Positions 8,572 to 17,334 are shown, counted from the first letter of the stretch. The stretch: DNA of 64,000 nt from Roseovarius atlanticus (GCF_001441615.1 NZ_LAXJ01000008.1:124001-188000); one strand, 5' to 3'. Translations and numbers: made by a program. Notes: generated from the letters alone by a model not told the origin.

Positions 8572-9513
8572 ATGAAAGTGGAATTCGAAGGCGGCGCCGG
8601 GCCGGTGCCGGGGCCGGGGGCGCGTGCGCTGACGGACGTGGAATGGCCGACACTGGGACTGTTGGCCGCGTGCTATGCGGGTTGGGGCATGGCGCTGTTC
8701 TGGCTGGCGGGGCTTTGGCTGCCGGCAGGCGTGGCGGTGGCGGCGATCGGGATCACGCTGCATTCGTCGCTGGTGCACGAGATGATCCACGGGCACCCGA
8801 CCCGAAACGACAGGCTCAACGAGGCGCTTGGGTTCTTCAGCCTCGGGCTGTGCGTGCCCTACCGGCGGTTCATGGAACTGCACCTTGCGCATCACCGCGA
8901 CAGCCTGCTGACCGATCCCTATGACGACCCGGAATCGAACTACCTTGACCCCGAGGTCTGGGCGCGGCTGCCGGGCTGGTTCCGGGCCGTGCTGCGCTTC
9001 AACAACACGCTGTTGGGGCGGATGATCGTGGGGCCGGTGCTGGGACAGGTGGTGTTCATGCGCGGCGACTGGGCCGCGATCCGGGCCGGGGACGAGGGCA
9101 TTGCGCGGGCCTGGGTGTTGCATGGGCTGGGCGTGGCGGCGGTGCTGGCGCTGGTCGCGGTGTCTCCGATGCCGGTCTGGGCCTACCTGGTCAGCGCCTA
9201 CCTGGCCTATGCGATTTTGAAGATCCGCACCTTTCTGGAGCACCGGGCGCATGAGCGCGCCAGCGGGCGGACCGTGGTGGTCGAGGATGGCGGGCCGCTG
9301 GCGTTTCTCTTTCTGAACAACAACCTGCACGTGGTGCATCACATGCATCCGAAGGTGGCGTGGTACCGGCTGCCGGCGATGTGGCGGCAGAACCGCGACA
9401 CGTATTTGCGGCGCAATGGCGGGTACTATTATCGCTCTTACGCAGAGATTTTCGCGCGTCACCTGTTGCGGGCGAAGGACCCGGTGGCGCATCCGCTCTG
9501 GCGGAGGAAGTAA
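8572..9513 (+). CDS. Membrane fatty-acid desaturase / carotene-hydroxylase-like di-iron enzyme
   Basis: 313 aa integral membrane protein of the fatty-acid desaturase superfamily. Three His boxes are visible: HEMIHGH (69-75), HLAHH (104-108) and HVVHHMH (253-259), which would bind the di-iron centre. Hydrophobic segments lie before the first box and between the second and third. Such enzymes introduce double bonds or hydroxyl groups into acyl chains or carotenoids; the substrate cannot be read from sequence. It is divergent from the XRE regulator and followed 21 bases later by a DMT permease on the same strand. Confidence 0.87.
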   Translation: MKVEFEGGAGPVPGPGARALTDVEWPTLGLLAACYAGWGMALFWLAGLWLPAGVAVAAIGITLHSSLVHEMIHGHPTRNDRLNEALGFFSLGLCVPYRRFMELHLAHHRDSLLTDPYDDPESNYLDPEVWARLPGWFRAVLRFNNTLLGRMIVGPVLGQVVFMRGDWAAIRAGDEGIARAWVLHGLGVAAVLALVAVSPMPVWAYLVSAYLAYAILKIRTFLEHRAHERASGRTVVVEDGGPLAFLFLNNNLHVVHHMHPKVAWYRLPAMWRQNRDTYLRRNGGYYYRSYAEIFARHLLRAKDPVAHPLWRRK

Positions 9514-9534
9514 AAGACCGGCAATAGGAGATCC

Positions 9535-10440
9535 ATGGTCGAACCGTGGATCCTTCTTTCCATCATGGCGGCGTTTTTCCAGACGCTGCGTTTCATGTTG
9601 CAGAAATCGCTGAGCATGGGGACGTTGAGCGCGCTGGGCGCGACCTTTGCGCGGTTCGCCTATGCCGCGCCGATGGCGGCGGTGCTGGCGGGCGGCTATG
9701 CGGCGTGGTCCGGGCAAGGGTTGCCGGCGGTGGGCGGGCGGTTCTGGATCTACGTGCTGAGCGGCGGGCTGGCGCAGATCCTGGCGACGTGGTGCGTGGT
9801 GCTGCTGTTTGCCGAGCGAAATTTCGCGGTGGGCATCACGTTCAAGAAAACCGAGGTGGTGCAGACAGCCCTGGTGGGGCTGATCGTGCTGGGCGACCGC
9901 ATCAGCTTGCCGGGGCTGGTGGCGATCTTCCTGGGGCTGATCGGCGTGCTGGTGTTGTCGGACGTGCCGGGCGGCGCGGGCGGCTGGTGGCGGCGGGTGA
10001 CCAGCCGCGCGCCGCTTCTGGGGCTGGCTTCGGGCGCGTTTTTCGCGGTGTCGGCGGTGACGTACCGGGGCGCGACGCTGGAGGTGGCCAGTGACGACGC
10101 GTTCCTGCGGGCGATGATCGCGGTGGCGGCGGTTACGGCGGCGCAGAGCCTTGGGATGGCGGCCTATCTGCGCTGGGGCGAGCCGCGGCAGTTGTCCCGT
10201 GTCTGGGCGGCGCGGGGGCGCGCAGTGTGGATGGGAGTCACGAGCCTGCTGGGCAGCGTTGGCTGGTTCACGGCCTTCACCTTACAGAACGCGGCCTACG
10301 TCTTTGCGGTGGGGCAGGTGGAGGTGATCTTTTCGCTGGCGGCGTCGGTCCTGTTCTTTCGCGAGACGGTCACGCGGCGCGAGCTGATCGGGATCGTGCT
10401 GGTAAGTGCCAGCATCCTGCTGCTGGTGTTGCTGGGATAG
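9535..10440 (+). CDS. EamA/DMT-superfamily permease
   Basis: 301 aa, about ten predicted membrane helices in two EamA halves (for example ILSIMAAFFQTLRFMLQ and the terminal ELIGIVLVSASILLLVLL). This is the drug/metabolite transporter fold, usually exporting small metabolites across the inner membrane. ATG 9535 follows the desaturase by 21 bases, so the two may be co-transcribed. Substrate unknown. Confidence 0.87.
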   Translation: MVEPWILLSIMAAFFQTLRFMLQKSLSMGTLSALGATFARFAYAAPMAAVLAGGYAAWSGQGLPAVGGRFWIYVLSGGLAQILATWCVVLLFAERNFAVGITFKKTEVVQTALVGLIVLGDRISLPGLVAIFLGLIGVLVLSDVPGGAGGWWRRVTSRAPLLGLASGAFFAVSAVTYRGATLEVASDDAFLRAMIAVAAVTAAQSLGMAAYLRWGEPRQLSRVWAARGRAVWMGVTSLLGSVGWFTAFTLQNAAYVFAVGQVEVIFSLAASVLFFRETVTRRELIGIVLVSASILLLVLLG

Positions 10441-10452
10441 CGGCCCGGCGCG

Positions 10453-11169
10453 TCAGTCGGGCAGGCGCGCACCGTAGAGGCGCTTGAAGAGGTTGCTTTC
10501 GTCGTCATTGCGGAAGAACGGCACCGAGGCGGGCGGCGCGGGATCGTGGGCGCGGGCCTCGATTTCGGCCAGCACGACCTCGGTTATGAAGGGCAGGTCA
10601 TAGTTGTGGCGGGCGGTGGCCAGGGGCACCCATTGCAGATGGCTGAGTTCGTCGCAGGCGGGCGAGAAATCGTCCGGGTCCGAGGCGAGCGCCGTGGCAT
10701 CGACCAGGAAGAACCGCGCGTCGAAGCGCCGGGGGCGGCCCGGGGGTGTGATGGCGCGGAAGACGAATTGCAGCGCCGAGGCGTCGGGCAGGTGGCCGGT
10801 GGCGGCAAAACTATCCCAGTCGGCGGGGGGCGGGTCGGACCAGTCGCCGGGCTGGCCCAGCACTTGCCCGGTTTCTTCCCACAATTCGCGGATCGCGGCG
10901 GCGGCCAGGGCGTGCGCAATGTCGGTTTCACTGTCGTCGCGCAGGCGCGCGGTGCAGCCTTCGGGCATCGGGCGGGCCAGCGGGATCGCGGCATCGCCAG
11001 CATCCACCGCGCCGCCGGGAAAGACGAACTTGTTGGGCATGAAGGCGGCCTTGGCGCCGCGTTGGCCCATGAGCACGCGCGGTTCCGTCATGCGGTCGCG
11101 CAACACGATGACGGTAGCCGCGTCGCGGATGGCGCTCTTGTCGGAATGTTTCGGGTAGCTTGCGGTCAT
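10453..11169 (-). CDS. NUDIX hydrolase
   Basis: 238 aa from ATG 11169. The Nudix fold is recognisable from TVIVLRDR, KFVFPGGAVDAGD and the catalytic helix AAAIRELWEETGQVLG (REx2EE). The family cleaves nucleoside diphosphate-linked compounds, often CoA or ADP-ribose derivatives. An alternative ATG at 11208 would overlap the end of the upstream DUF983 gene by 11 bases, which also fits translational coupling. The chosen start has AGGA seven bases before it and begins closer to the fold. Gene pairing with DUF983 is common in this group. Confidence 0.87.
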   Translation of the reverse strand: MTASYPKHSDKSAIRDAATVIVLRDRMTEPRVLMGQRGAKAAFMPNKFVFPGGAVDAGDAAIPLARPMPEGCTARLRDDSETDIAHALAAAAIRELWEETGQVLGQPGDWSDPPPADWDSFAATGHLPDASALQFVFRAITPPGRPRRFDARFFLVDATALASDPDDFSPACDELSHLQWVPLATARHNYDLPFITEVVLAEIEARAHDPAPPASVPFFRNDDESNLFKRLYGARLPD

Positions 11170-11197
11170 CAGGTCCTGTCCCTCGGTGCCGAAGGGG

Positions 11198-11632
11198 TCA
11201 GGTCTCATCCCCGAAGCCGTGCATCTGGCGCGCCCACTGGAAGCCGACGATGGCCCCTTTCAGCCGGGGCAGAAGGTAAAGCGAGAGCGTGACGCAGCCA
11301 ATAGCGAAAATGGTGAAGAGTACCAGCGGGTCGGGCCGCCAGGTGGTGAAGGTGATATGCAGCAGCGGGGCCATGAGGTGGCCCACGAAGAGAATGGTCA
11401 GATAGGCCGGACCGTCATCGGCGCGCGCATGGCTGAGATCCTCGCGGCAGACCGGGCAGGTTTGACGCAGCTTTAGATAGCTTTTCAGGATCGGGCCGGA
11501 CCCGCAATTGGGGCAGGTGCGACGAAACCCGCGAAAAACCGCGGGCCAGAGCGCGCGTTCGGCGGTGTCTTCGCCGGGCGTCGTTGCGTGCGACGCGGCA
11601 GACGATTGCGTTGGGTGGTCGGTGGTGGTCAT
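11198..11632 (-). CDS. DUF983 family membrane protein
   Basis: 144 aa. Two CxxC pairs, CPNCG and CPVC, form a probable zinc ribbon in the N-terminal half. Two hydrophobic helices follow (YLTILFVGHLMAPLLHI and LVLFTIFAIGCVTLSLYLL). This is the DUF983 pattern; no biochemical function is established. It overlaps or abuts the NUDIX gene downstream on the same strand, implying a shared transcript. Confidence 0.87.
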   Translation of the reverse strand: MTTTDHPTQSSAASHATTPGEDTAERALWPAVFRGFRRTCPNCGSGPILKSYLKLRQTCPVCREDLSHARADDGPAYLTILFVGHLMAPLLHITFTTWRPDPLVLFTIFAIGCVTLSLYLLPRLKGAIVGFQWARQMHGFGDET

Positions 11633-11880
11633 GGTGCCTCGCCAGTCAATGGCCCTAGAGGTGCGCTGCCGGCGCTGAAAATGGAAGGTGACAGGCTGTC
11701 CGTGCGTCGGGATGTCGCAAAGGGCACGCCCGGACCGCCCGCAAAAATATCAGCGCGGGGCGACGGAATGGGCGGGACACGCCGTTTAGGGGACATGATC
11801 GCGATGGCAGGCGCGGTCGAAAGCTCATGGCGCGGCGTCGGATCGCGCCCCAATGACCCTGTCAGAGATGGAGCAAGACG

Positions 11881-12354
11881 ATGAAGAACCTGATGATGAT
11901 GAGCGCCCTTGGCATGTCGATTGTCCTTGGCGGGGCCGTGCAGGGCATGGCCGCGTCGGGCGAGGGCAAGGGCCCGCGTCATTCGTTCGAGCAGTTGGAC
12001 ACCAACGGGGACGGCCAGCTGACGCGCGACGAGATGCAGGCGCATATGAAGGCGCGATTCGACGCCGCCGACACCAATGGCGACGGCGTGATGAGCCTGG
12101 AGGAAATGCAGGCGCGCGGGCAGGAACGCGCGGCCAAGCGGGCCGCCAAGATGATCGAACGGCTGGATACGGATGGCGACGGTGGCGTGAGCTTCGACGA
12201 AGCGCAGGCGCGGCGCGGCGGCAAGATGTTCGAGCGGGCCGATACCGATGGCGATGGCGCGATCAGCCAGGCCGAGTTCGACACCGCGCGCGAGAAGATG
12301 CGCGAGATGCACGCCAAACGTCACGGCAAGAAGAGCGAGCAGAACGCGGAGTGA
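11881..12354 (+). CDS. Exported EF-hand calcium-binding protein
   Basis: 157 aa with a signal peptide (about 1-25). Four EF-hand loops start near residues 40 (DTNGDGQLTRDE), 64 (DTNGDGVMSLEE), 96 (DTDGDGGVSFDE) and 121 (DTDGDGAISQAE), so it is a periplasmic calmodulin-like protein expected to bind calcium. It lies 88 bases upstream of an ECF sigma factor/anti-sigma/metal-sensor-like operon on the same strand, which suggests a role in the same envelope response. About 250 bases upstream hold no gene and no motif I could name. Confidence 0.88.
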   Translation: MKNLMMMSALGMSIVLGGAVQGMAASGEGKGPRHSFEQLDTNGDGQLTRDEMQAHMKARFDAADTNGDGVMSLEEMQARGQERAAKRAAKMIERLDTDGDGGVSFDEAQARRGGKMFERADTDGDGAISQAEFDTAREKMREMHAKRHGKKSEQNAE

Positions 12355-12442
12355 TCCGCGCGGTCCCGTCCCGGTGTCCTTTGCGGGGCTGGCCGGGGCG
12401 GGGCGTTTCGGCGTAAAAGCCGGACGCAGATGACGAGGCTGG

Positions 12443-13042
12443 ATGTACGACCGGGACATGACGATGCCGCTCGACGCCATGAACGATGTGCCGGACGAGG
12501 CGCTGCTGGTTCTGTTCGCCAATGGCGAACGGGCGGCGGCGCGGGCGCTGACCCTGCGGCTGAGCCCACGGGTGCTGGCCCATGCCTATCGCCTGTTGGG
12601 CAACAGGACCGAGGCCGAGGACGTGGCGCAGGAGGCGCTGTTGCGGCTGTGGCGGGTGGCGCCCGACTGGCGGCAGGGCGAGGCGAAGGTCACCACCTGG
12701 CTGTATCGCGTGGTGGCGAACCTGTGCACCGACCGGTTGCGCCGGGGCTGGCGCCAGCGCCCGCTGGAGGCCGCGGGCGACCCGGCCGACGACCGCACGA
12801 GCGCGGCCGAGGACATGCAGGAACGCGCCCGGGTCGACGCGCTGCAAGAGGCGCTGCAATCCCTACCCGAGCGTCAGAGGCAGGCGGTGGTGTTGCGGCA
12901 CATAGACGAACTCGGCAATCCAGAGATCGCCGAGATCATGGAGATCAGCGTCGACGCGGTGGAAAGCCTGACGGCGCGGGGAAAGCGGGCGCTGAGCGAT
13001 GTGCTGCGGGGTAGAAAGGATGAACTGGGGTACGCGGAATGA
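12443..13042 (+). CDS. ECF RNA polymerase sigma factor
   Basis: 199 aa. Sigma70 region 2 (about 40-105; AYRLLGNRTEAEDVAQEALLRLWRV, then WLYRVVANLCTDRLRR) and region 4 (about 135-190; LQSLPERQRQAVVLRHIDELGNPEIAEIMEISVDAVESLTARGKRAL) are clear, with no region 3, as in extracytoplasmic-function sigma factors. ATG 12443 has AGG four bases upstream. It overlaps the next gene by four bases (ATGA). The following small membrane-anchored proteins are the likely anti-sigma and sensor partners. Confidence 0.93.
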   Translation: MYDRDMTMPLDAMNDVPDEALLVLFANGERAAARALTLRLSPRVLAHAYRLLGNRTEAEDVAQEALLRLWRVAPDWRQGEAKVTTWLYRVVANLCTDRLRRGWRQRPLEAAGDPADDRTSAAEDMQERARVDALQEALQSLPERQRQAVVLRHIDELGNPEIAEIMEISVDAVESLTARGKRALSDVLRGRKDELGYAE

Positions 13043-13431
13043 GCAAGACCGGCAAACCTGAAGATGCGCTGACGGAGGCTTTCGCCGCCGCGCGCCGGAC
13101 CGCGCCCGAACCCGATGCCGATTTCCTGGCGCGGGTGCTGGCCGATGCGGAGGATGTGCAGGACGGGTTCGCCCGGGCGGACCGGACCGAACCCTTTGCC
13201 GAGGACCGCGAGCGGTTGGCCTTGCGCGGCGGATGGCGCGGCGTGTTCCATGCGCTGGGCGGATGGCCCGCGGTCTCTGGATTGAGCGCGGCGGCGGTCG
13301 CGGGGCTGTGGATCGGGGTGGCGCCGCCGGAGCGGCTGGACGCGACGGCTCAGCAGGTATGGGGCGAGGATATCACCCTGGCCTTGCAGCCCGATATCGG
13401 AACCGACCTGTTCCCCGAAGAGGAGGGATGA
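13039..13431 (+). CDS. Putative membrane-anchored anti-sigma factor
   Basis: 130 aa. A charged N-terminal half (about 1-75) would be cytoplasmic, and one hydrophobic segment (about 78-95, GWPAVSGLSAAAVAGLWIGV) would cross the inner membrane, leaving a short acidic tail outside. It overlaps the ECF sigma gene by four bases and the next gene by four bases. Location and topology suggest the anti-sigma partner; there is no recognisable zinc-binding anti-sigma motif (HxxxCxxC), so this is inference. Confidence 0.7.
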   Translation: MSKTGKPEDALTEAFAAARRTAPEPDADFLARVLADAEDVQDGFARADRTEPFAEDRERLALRGGWRGVFHALGGWPAVSGLSAAAVAGLWIGVAPPERLDATAQQVWGEDITLALQPDIGTDLFPEEEG

Positions 13432-13910
13432 GCGTGGATGACAAGACCGAACATACGTCCCGCACCGGGGCGCCGCGCTGGATGCGGCTGCTGTTGGTGG
13501 CGTCGCTGGCGCTGAACCTGCTGGTCGTCGGCGTGGTGGCCGGGTTCGCGATCAAGGGCGGGCCGGACGGGCACAGGGGGCCGCCGGGGGGCATGGGGGC
13601 CATGCACCGCGCGCTGAGCGATGCGGAACGCGCCGACCTCAAGCGCCGGATGATCCGGGAATTCCGTGACAGAAAAGAAGACCGCGCGGCGGTGCGCCAG
13701 GAAATGGCCGGGCTCGTCGAACTGCTGCGGGCCGACGCGTTCGACCCGGCGGCGGCGGCGGACCGGATGGCGCGGGTGCGGGCGCTGTTCAATGGCCGGG
13801 TCACTGCGGCGCAGGACCTGCTGATCGGGTACTGGATCGAAATGACCCCGTCGGAGCGGGCCGCCTATGCCGACCGGCTGGAGCAGGAGATGGAGCGGCG
13901 CAGGCGCTGA
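13428..13910 (+). CDS. Periplasmic heavy-metal-sensor-like (CnrX/ZraP-type) protein
   Basis: 160 aa. A short cytoplasmic start is followed by one transmembrane helix (about 22-42) and a helical, Arg/Glu/Ala-rich periplasmic domain. That domain has the pattern HRALSDAERADLKRRM, RQEMAGLVELLRAD and MTPSERAAYADRLEQEMERRR, typical of the CnrX/ZraP/CpxP-like helical-hairpin family. These proteins sense metal or folding stress and signal to an ECF sigma factor. The ATG at 13428 overlaps the previous stop (ATGA). A His/Gly stretch (GPDGHRGPPGGMGAMHRAL) lies just after the membrane helix and might bind metal. Confidence 0.8.
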   Translation: MSVDDKTEHTSRTGAPRWMRLLLVASLALNLLVVGVVAGFAIKGGPDGHRGPPGGMGAMHRALSDAERADLKRRMIREFRDRKEDRAAVRQEMAGLVELLRADAFDPAAAADRMARVRALFNGRVTAAQDLLIGYWIEMTPSERAAYADRLEQEMERRRR

Positions 13911-13933
13911 GCCCCACCGGGCCGCGCGGCGCC

Positions 13934-15325
13934 TCAGGCCGCGGAGAGATGCGAGATCGTTACCATGTCGCGGCCGCCCGACTTGGCGGCGTAAAGCGCG
14001 TGATCGGCCTCGGCCACCATCGCCTCGGGCTCGAACGTGGCGCCCTGACGCGCGGGATCGGCCACCATCGCACCGATGCTGATGGTCAGCGTGACCGGGG
14101 TTTGGACACCGGGAAGGGTGATGGCGGTGTCGCGCACGGTCTGGCACAGGTGCTTGGCCATGGCGCGGGCGTCCGCGATGCCGGACTGGGGCATCAGCAC
14201 CAGAAATTCCTCGCCGCCGATGCGCGACAGGCTGTCGCCGGGGCGCAGGGCGTCGCGCAGGGCATGGGCCACGCGGGTCAGGACCTGGTCGCCGGCGGCG
14301 TGCCCGTAGGTGTCGTTGACCGCCTTGAAGTGATCGAGATCCGCGACCATCACCGCGAAGGTCTGCCCGCTGGAGCGGGCGCTGTCGATCAGCCGGGCCA
14401 TCTGCGACAGGGCGTAACGGCGGTTGTAGAGGCCGGTCAGCGGATCGGTCACCGCGGCGTGCAGCCCGGTGCGCAACCGGGCCTTCTGAGTGTCGTCTGC
14501 CTGTTTCGCGTGCAGAAGCTTTTCAAGGCGCAGTGTGATCTCGCCGGGGTCTGCGTCATGGGCGGCGATGTCGTGCACTCCGAGGTCAAGCACCTTTGCC
14601 GCGAGCGCGTCGTCTTCGGGATCGATCAGGGCAAGGACCCGCGATTGGCGGGTCTGGGGCGCGCTGCACAGCTCGGCCAGGTGGACTAGTTCGGGCTCGC
14701 CGGCGCCCGGGGGCAGAAAGGTCAGCAGCACGTCGGGCGGTACTTGCAGACCGGTGAGCAGGTCGGTCCGGCCCGTGCGGAGCGTTTCGAACCGGTGCGA
14801 GGTGGCTTGTGCCAGGCGGCGGCACAGCGCCTGGTCGCGTGCCGCGCCGGAATGCAGCGCCGCGATCAGGCCGCGGGCGGCGAAACCCGCCTGCGCCTCG
14901 GCGAAACCGAGGGCTTCGGCGGTGTCGTGCGTGAGATCAAGATCGGCCTCGACCGGCGCATGGCGTGCCATCGAGCGCAGGCGCGCCAGCAGCGTCTTGT
15001 CGCAGCACGGCTTGGACATGACATCGTCCGCCCCCGCCCGCAGCAGATCGATCCGGACCTGGGGCGTGCGGTCAGCGCTCAGAACCAGCACCGGCAGCCG
15101 GTCGCAGCCGGGCAGGGCATGGATGCCGCGGATCAGTTCGCACGCGTCACGGTCGGGCAGGTCGCCGGACATCAGCACCGCCTGAGGCTTGTCGCGCAGG
15201 ATGGCCGCGACCGCGTCTGCCGCGGTGCTGGCCTGTTCGACGCTGAAGTAAGCCGCCGACAGCTTGACCTTCAGCACGATGCGATTGGTCGCGAGACCAT
15301 CGACGATGAGAATGGTGCCTGACAT
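13934..15325 (-). CDS. PleD-like diguanylate cyclase with degenerate receiver domain
   Basis: 463 aa: receiver-like domain (1-120), second receiver-like domain (about 150-290) and GGDEF domain (about 300-463). The GGEEF active site is at 370-374 and an RxxD product-inhibition site (RPGD) lies five residues before it, so c-di-GMP synthesis with feedback control is expected. In the first receiver, the phospho-acceptor position 53 is Ser (VLMSGDLPD against the usual LLDVMMP), and only one of the two acidic pocket residues at 9-10 remains (VDG). The Lys of KPCCD is kept. Activation by phosphorylation in the PleD manner is thus doubtful. It is divergent from DUF3572. Confidence 0.9.
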   Translation of the reverse strand: MSGTILIVDGLATNRIVLKVKLSAAYFSVEQASTAADAVAAILRDKPQAVLMSGDLPDRDACELIRGIHALPGCDRLPVLVLSADRTPQVRIDLLRAGADDVMSKPCCDKTLLARLRSMARHAPVEADLDLTHDTAEALGFAEAQAGFAARGLIAALHSGAARDQALCRRLAQATSHRFETLRTGRTDLLTGLQVPPDVLLTFLPPGAGEPELVHLAELCSAPQTRQSRVLALIDPEDDALAAKVLDLGVHDIAAHDADPGEITLRLEKLLHAKQADDTQKARLRTGLHAAVTDPLTGLYNRRYALSQMARLIDSARSSGQTFAVMVADLDHFKAVNDTYGHAAGDQVLTRVAHALRDALRPGDSLSRIGGEEFLVLMPQSGIADARAMAKHLCQTVRDTAITLPGVQTPVTLTISIGAMVADPARQGATFEPEAMVAEADHALYAAKSGGRDMVTISHLSAA

Positions 15326-15411
15326 GTGCCGAGGCCTTTCCGACTTGTCCTTTCCGATGGCTAGACTATCCCTGTGATTGGTTAAGAAAACCTTGCCGGG
15401 AGTTAATCAAT

Positions 15412-15696
15412 ATGGCCGATCAGCGAGAAGCTGCCGAGACTGTCGCGCTCAAGGCGTTGGGCTGGATCGCCGGTCACGAGAACCTGCTGGACGTGTTCAT
15501 GGGGGCCACGGGGGCAGGGCAGGATGACCTGCGAGACGGTGCGCAAGACCCTGATTTTCTTGCGTCTTTGATGGATTTCATCCTGATGGACGACGCTTGG
15601 ATAATGGAGTTCAGCGAGGCCGCGAATGTGCCGCCCGAGACGATTGTCGAGGCCCGCGCGGCCCTTCCGGGCGGAGTTCAGACCCATTGGACATAA
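15412..15696 (+). CDS. DUF3572 family protein
   Basis: 94 aa small, acidic, cytosolic helical protein with the DUF3572 pattern (ETVALKALGWIAGHENLLDVFMGATG, then FLMDDAWIMEFSEAANVPPE equivalents). No function is known for this alphaproteobacterial family. It is divergent from the PleD-like cyclase and followed 21 bases later by a HAD phosphatase on the same strand. Confidence 0.87.
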   Translation: MADQREAAETVALKALGWIAGHENLLDVFMGATGAGQDDLRDGAQDPDFLASLMDFILMDDAWIMEFSEAANVPPETIVEARAALPGGVQTHWT

Positions 15697-15717
15697 ATTA
15701 ATTTTGAGGACCATAAG

Positions 15718-16422
15718 GTGAACAAACCAGCAAGAAAGATTGATGGGCTGCTCTTTGACAAGGATGGCACGCTGTTCGATTTCCACACCACGTGGAGCAC
15801 TTGGGCTGGGGGGCTGATCGAGGATCTGGCCGGCGGCGACGCGGATGTGCGTGCACGGCTGGCCAGGGAAATGCATTACGATCTTGCAGCTGGGCGCTTC
15901 GCGCCGACCAGCCCGATCATCGCGGGCACCAACCGCGAGGCGGCGGAATGCGTCGCGCGGGCGCTGCCTGGGCGCGAGGTGGCGGACCTGGAACTTTACC
16001 TGATGCAGACCTCGGCCACCGCGCCGCAGGCGGAAGCTGTACCGCTCGTGCCGTTCCTGACAGCGCTGAAGGGAGAGGGCATCGCGCTGGGCGTTGCCAC
16101 GAACGATACCGAGTACGGCGCTCGCGCCCATCTGGGCGAAGCCGGGGTCACCGGGTTCTTCGATTTCATCGCCGGGTTCGATTCCGGCCACGGGGCCAAG
16201 CCGGACCCGGGGCCGTGCCTGGCGTTCGCCCGTGCAGCGGGTTTGGCCCCCGCGCGCGTGGCGATGGTGGGTGACAGCACGCATGATCTGATCGCGGGTC
16301 GTGCGGCGGGGATGCAGACCATCGCGGTCCTGACCGGTCCCGCAGGCTTGGATGACTTGCGCCCCCATGCCGATGTGGTCCTGACGGATATCGGGCATAT
16401 CCCGGCTTGGATGACGACGTGA
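15718..16422 (+). CDS. HAD-family phosphatase (phosphoglycolate-phosphatase-like)
   Basis: 234 aa. HAD motif I DKDGTLFDF near residue 14 supplies the nucleophile Asp and the acid/base Asp. Motif II is GVATND, with motif III Lys in AKPDPGP and motif IV GDSTHD. The helical cap between motifs I and II is of the C1 type, as in phosphoglycolate phosphatase. The start is GTG 15718, preceded by GAGGA 11 bases away, so initiation may be weak. It overlaps the following permease start. The exact phosphate ester is not predictable. Confidence 0.88.
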   Translation: MNKPARKIDGLLFDKDGTLFDFHTTWSTWAGGLIEDLAGGDADVRARLAREMHYDLAAGRFAPTSPIIAGTNREAAECVARALPGREVADLELYLMQTSATAPQAEAVPLVPFLTALKGEGIALGVATNDTEYGARAHLGEAGVTGFFDFIAGFDSGHGAKPDPGPCLAFARAAGLAPARVAMVGDSTHDLIAGRAAGMQTIAVLTGPAGLDDLRPHADVVLTDIGHIPAWMTT

Positions 16423-17309
16423 GTACAGGGGTTTCCCGCGGCGTTCTTTTGGCGCTGATCGGCACGCTGGTGCTGACGCCGGACGCGATGCTGATGCGGC
16501 TGTCGGGCATGGAAGGTTTCCAGATGACCGGCTGGCGCGGTGTGTTCATGGGCACGATGATGGTGCTGGCCTGGGCCGCTGTCAGCCGGGACAGGGAGGG
16601 TGACATCGCCCGGCTGATAAGCGGGCCGGGGCTGTTGATCGTGGCGGCGCAGGTGCTGAACTCGATGCTGTTCTGCCTGGGCATTGCCTCGGCCCCGGCG
16701 GCGATGGTGCTGATGGGCGTGGCCGCGGTGCCGGTCTTTTCGGCCGTGCTGAGCCGGGTGGTGACCGGCGAGGCGACATCGGCCCTGACCTGGGCGGCCA
16801 TTGCGGCGGTGATGACGGGGATCGGCATTGCGGTGCTGGGCGGCGGGCATGGCGACGTGGCGCTGAACTGGGCCGCGGCGACGGGGGCGGTCTTTGGCCT
16901 GGGCGTGGCGTTCGTGCTGGCGCTGAATTTCGTGACCGTGCGCGCGAGCCCCGCGTTGCCGATCTTGCTGGCCATCGGGGTGGGCGCGTGGATCGCGGGT
17001 GTGATCGGCTGGTCGCTGACGGGCGTCGAGGCGATGTTTCAGGGGCGGGTCTGGGCCATGGCGATCACCGGGGGCGTGGTGCTGCCGGTGTCGTTCTTCA
17101 TGCTGTCGCTGGCGGCACGGCACACGCTGGCGGCCAATGTCAGTCTGCTGATGTTGCTGGAAACCGTGCTGGGGCCGCTGTGGGTGTGGATCGGCGTGGG
17201 CGAGCGGCCGACAGTGGCGATGCTGGTGGGCGGCGCCATCGTGGTGGGCAGCCTGACCGTATATCTTTCGATCCTGCGGCGGCGCGCGGCGCTAATCGTG
17301 CCGCGGTAG
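16419..17309 (+). CDS. EamA/DMT-superfamily permease
   Basis: 296 aa integral membrane protein with about ten helices and two EamA repeats (VLLALIGTLVLTPDAMLMRL to the final PTVAMLVGGAIVVGSLTVYLSIL). GTG 16419 overlaps the HAD stop in a GTGA arrangement and is preferred. An in-frame ATG at 16407 would add four residues. It is expected to move a small metabolite across the inner membrane; the substrate is unknown. Confidence 0.85.
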   Translation: MSTGVSRGVLLALIGTLVLTPDAMLMRLSGMEGFQMTGWRGVFMGTMMVLAWAAVSRDREGDIARLISGPGLLIVAAQVLNSMLFCLGIASAPAAMVLMGVAAVPVFSAVLSRVVTGEATSALTWAAIAAVMTGIGIAVLGGGHGDVALNWAAATGAVFGLGVAFVLALNFVTVRASPALPILLAIGVGAWIAGVIGWSLTGVEAMFQGRVWAMAITGGVVLPVSFFMLSLAARHTLAANVSLLMLLETVLGPLWVWIGVGERPTVAMLVGGAIVVGSLTVYLSILRRRAALIVPR

Positions 17310-17315
17310 TTCACC

Positions 17316-17334
17316 TGCGACAGGTTCTGTCGCA
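17316..17334. promoter_or_regulatory. Palindrome upstream of MttB-like gene
   Basis: TGCGACAG-GTT-CTGTCGCA is a perfect 8-bp-arm inverted repeat, 63 bases before the MttB-like start and just after the end of the upstream permease. It looks like an operator for a dimeric regulator, but a stem-loop role for the upstream gene is also possible. Confidence 0.5.
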
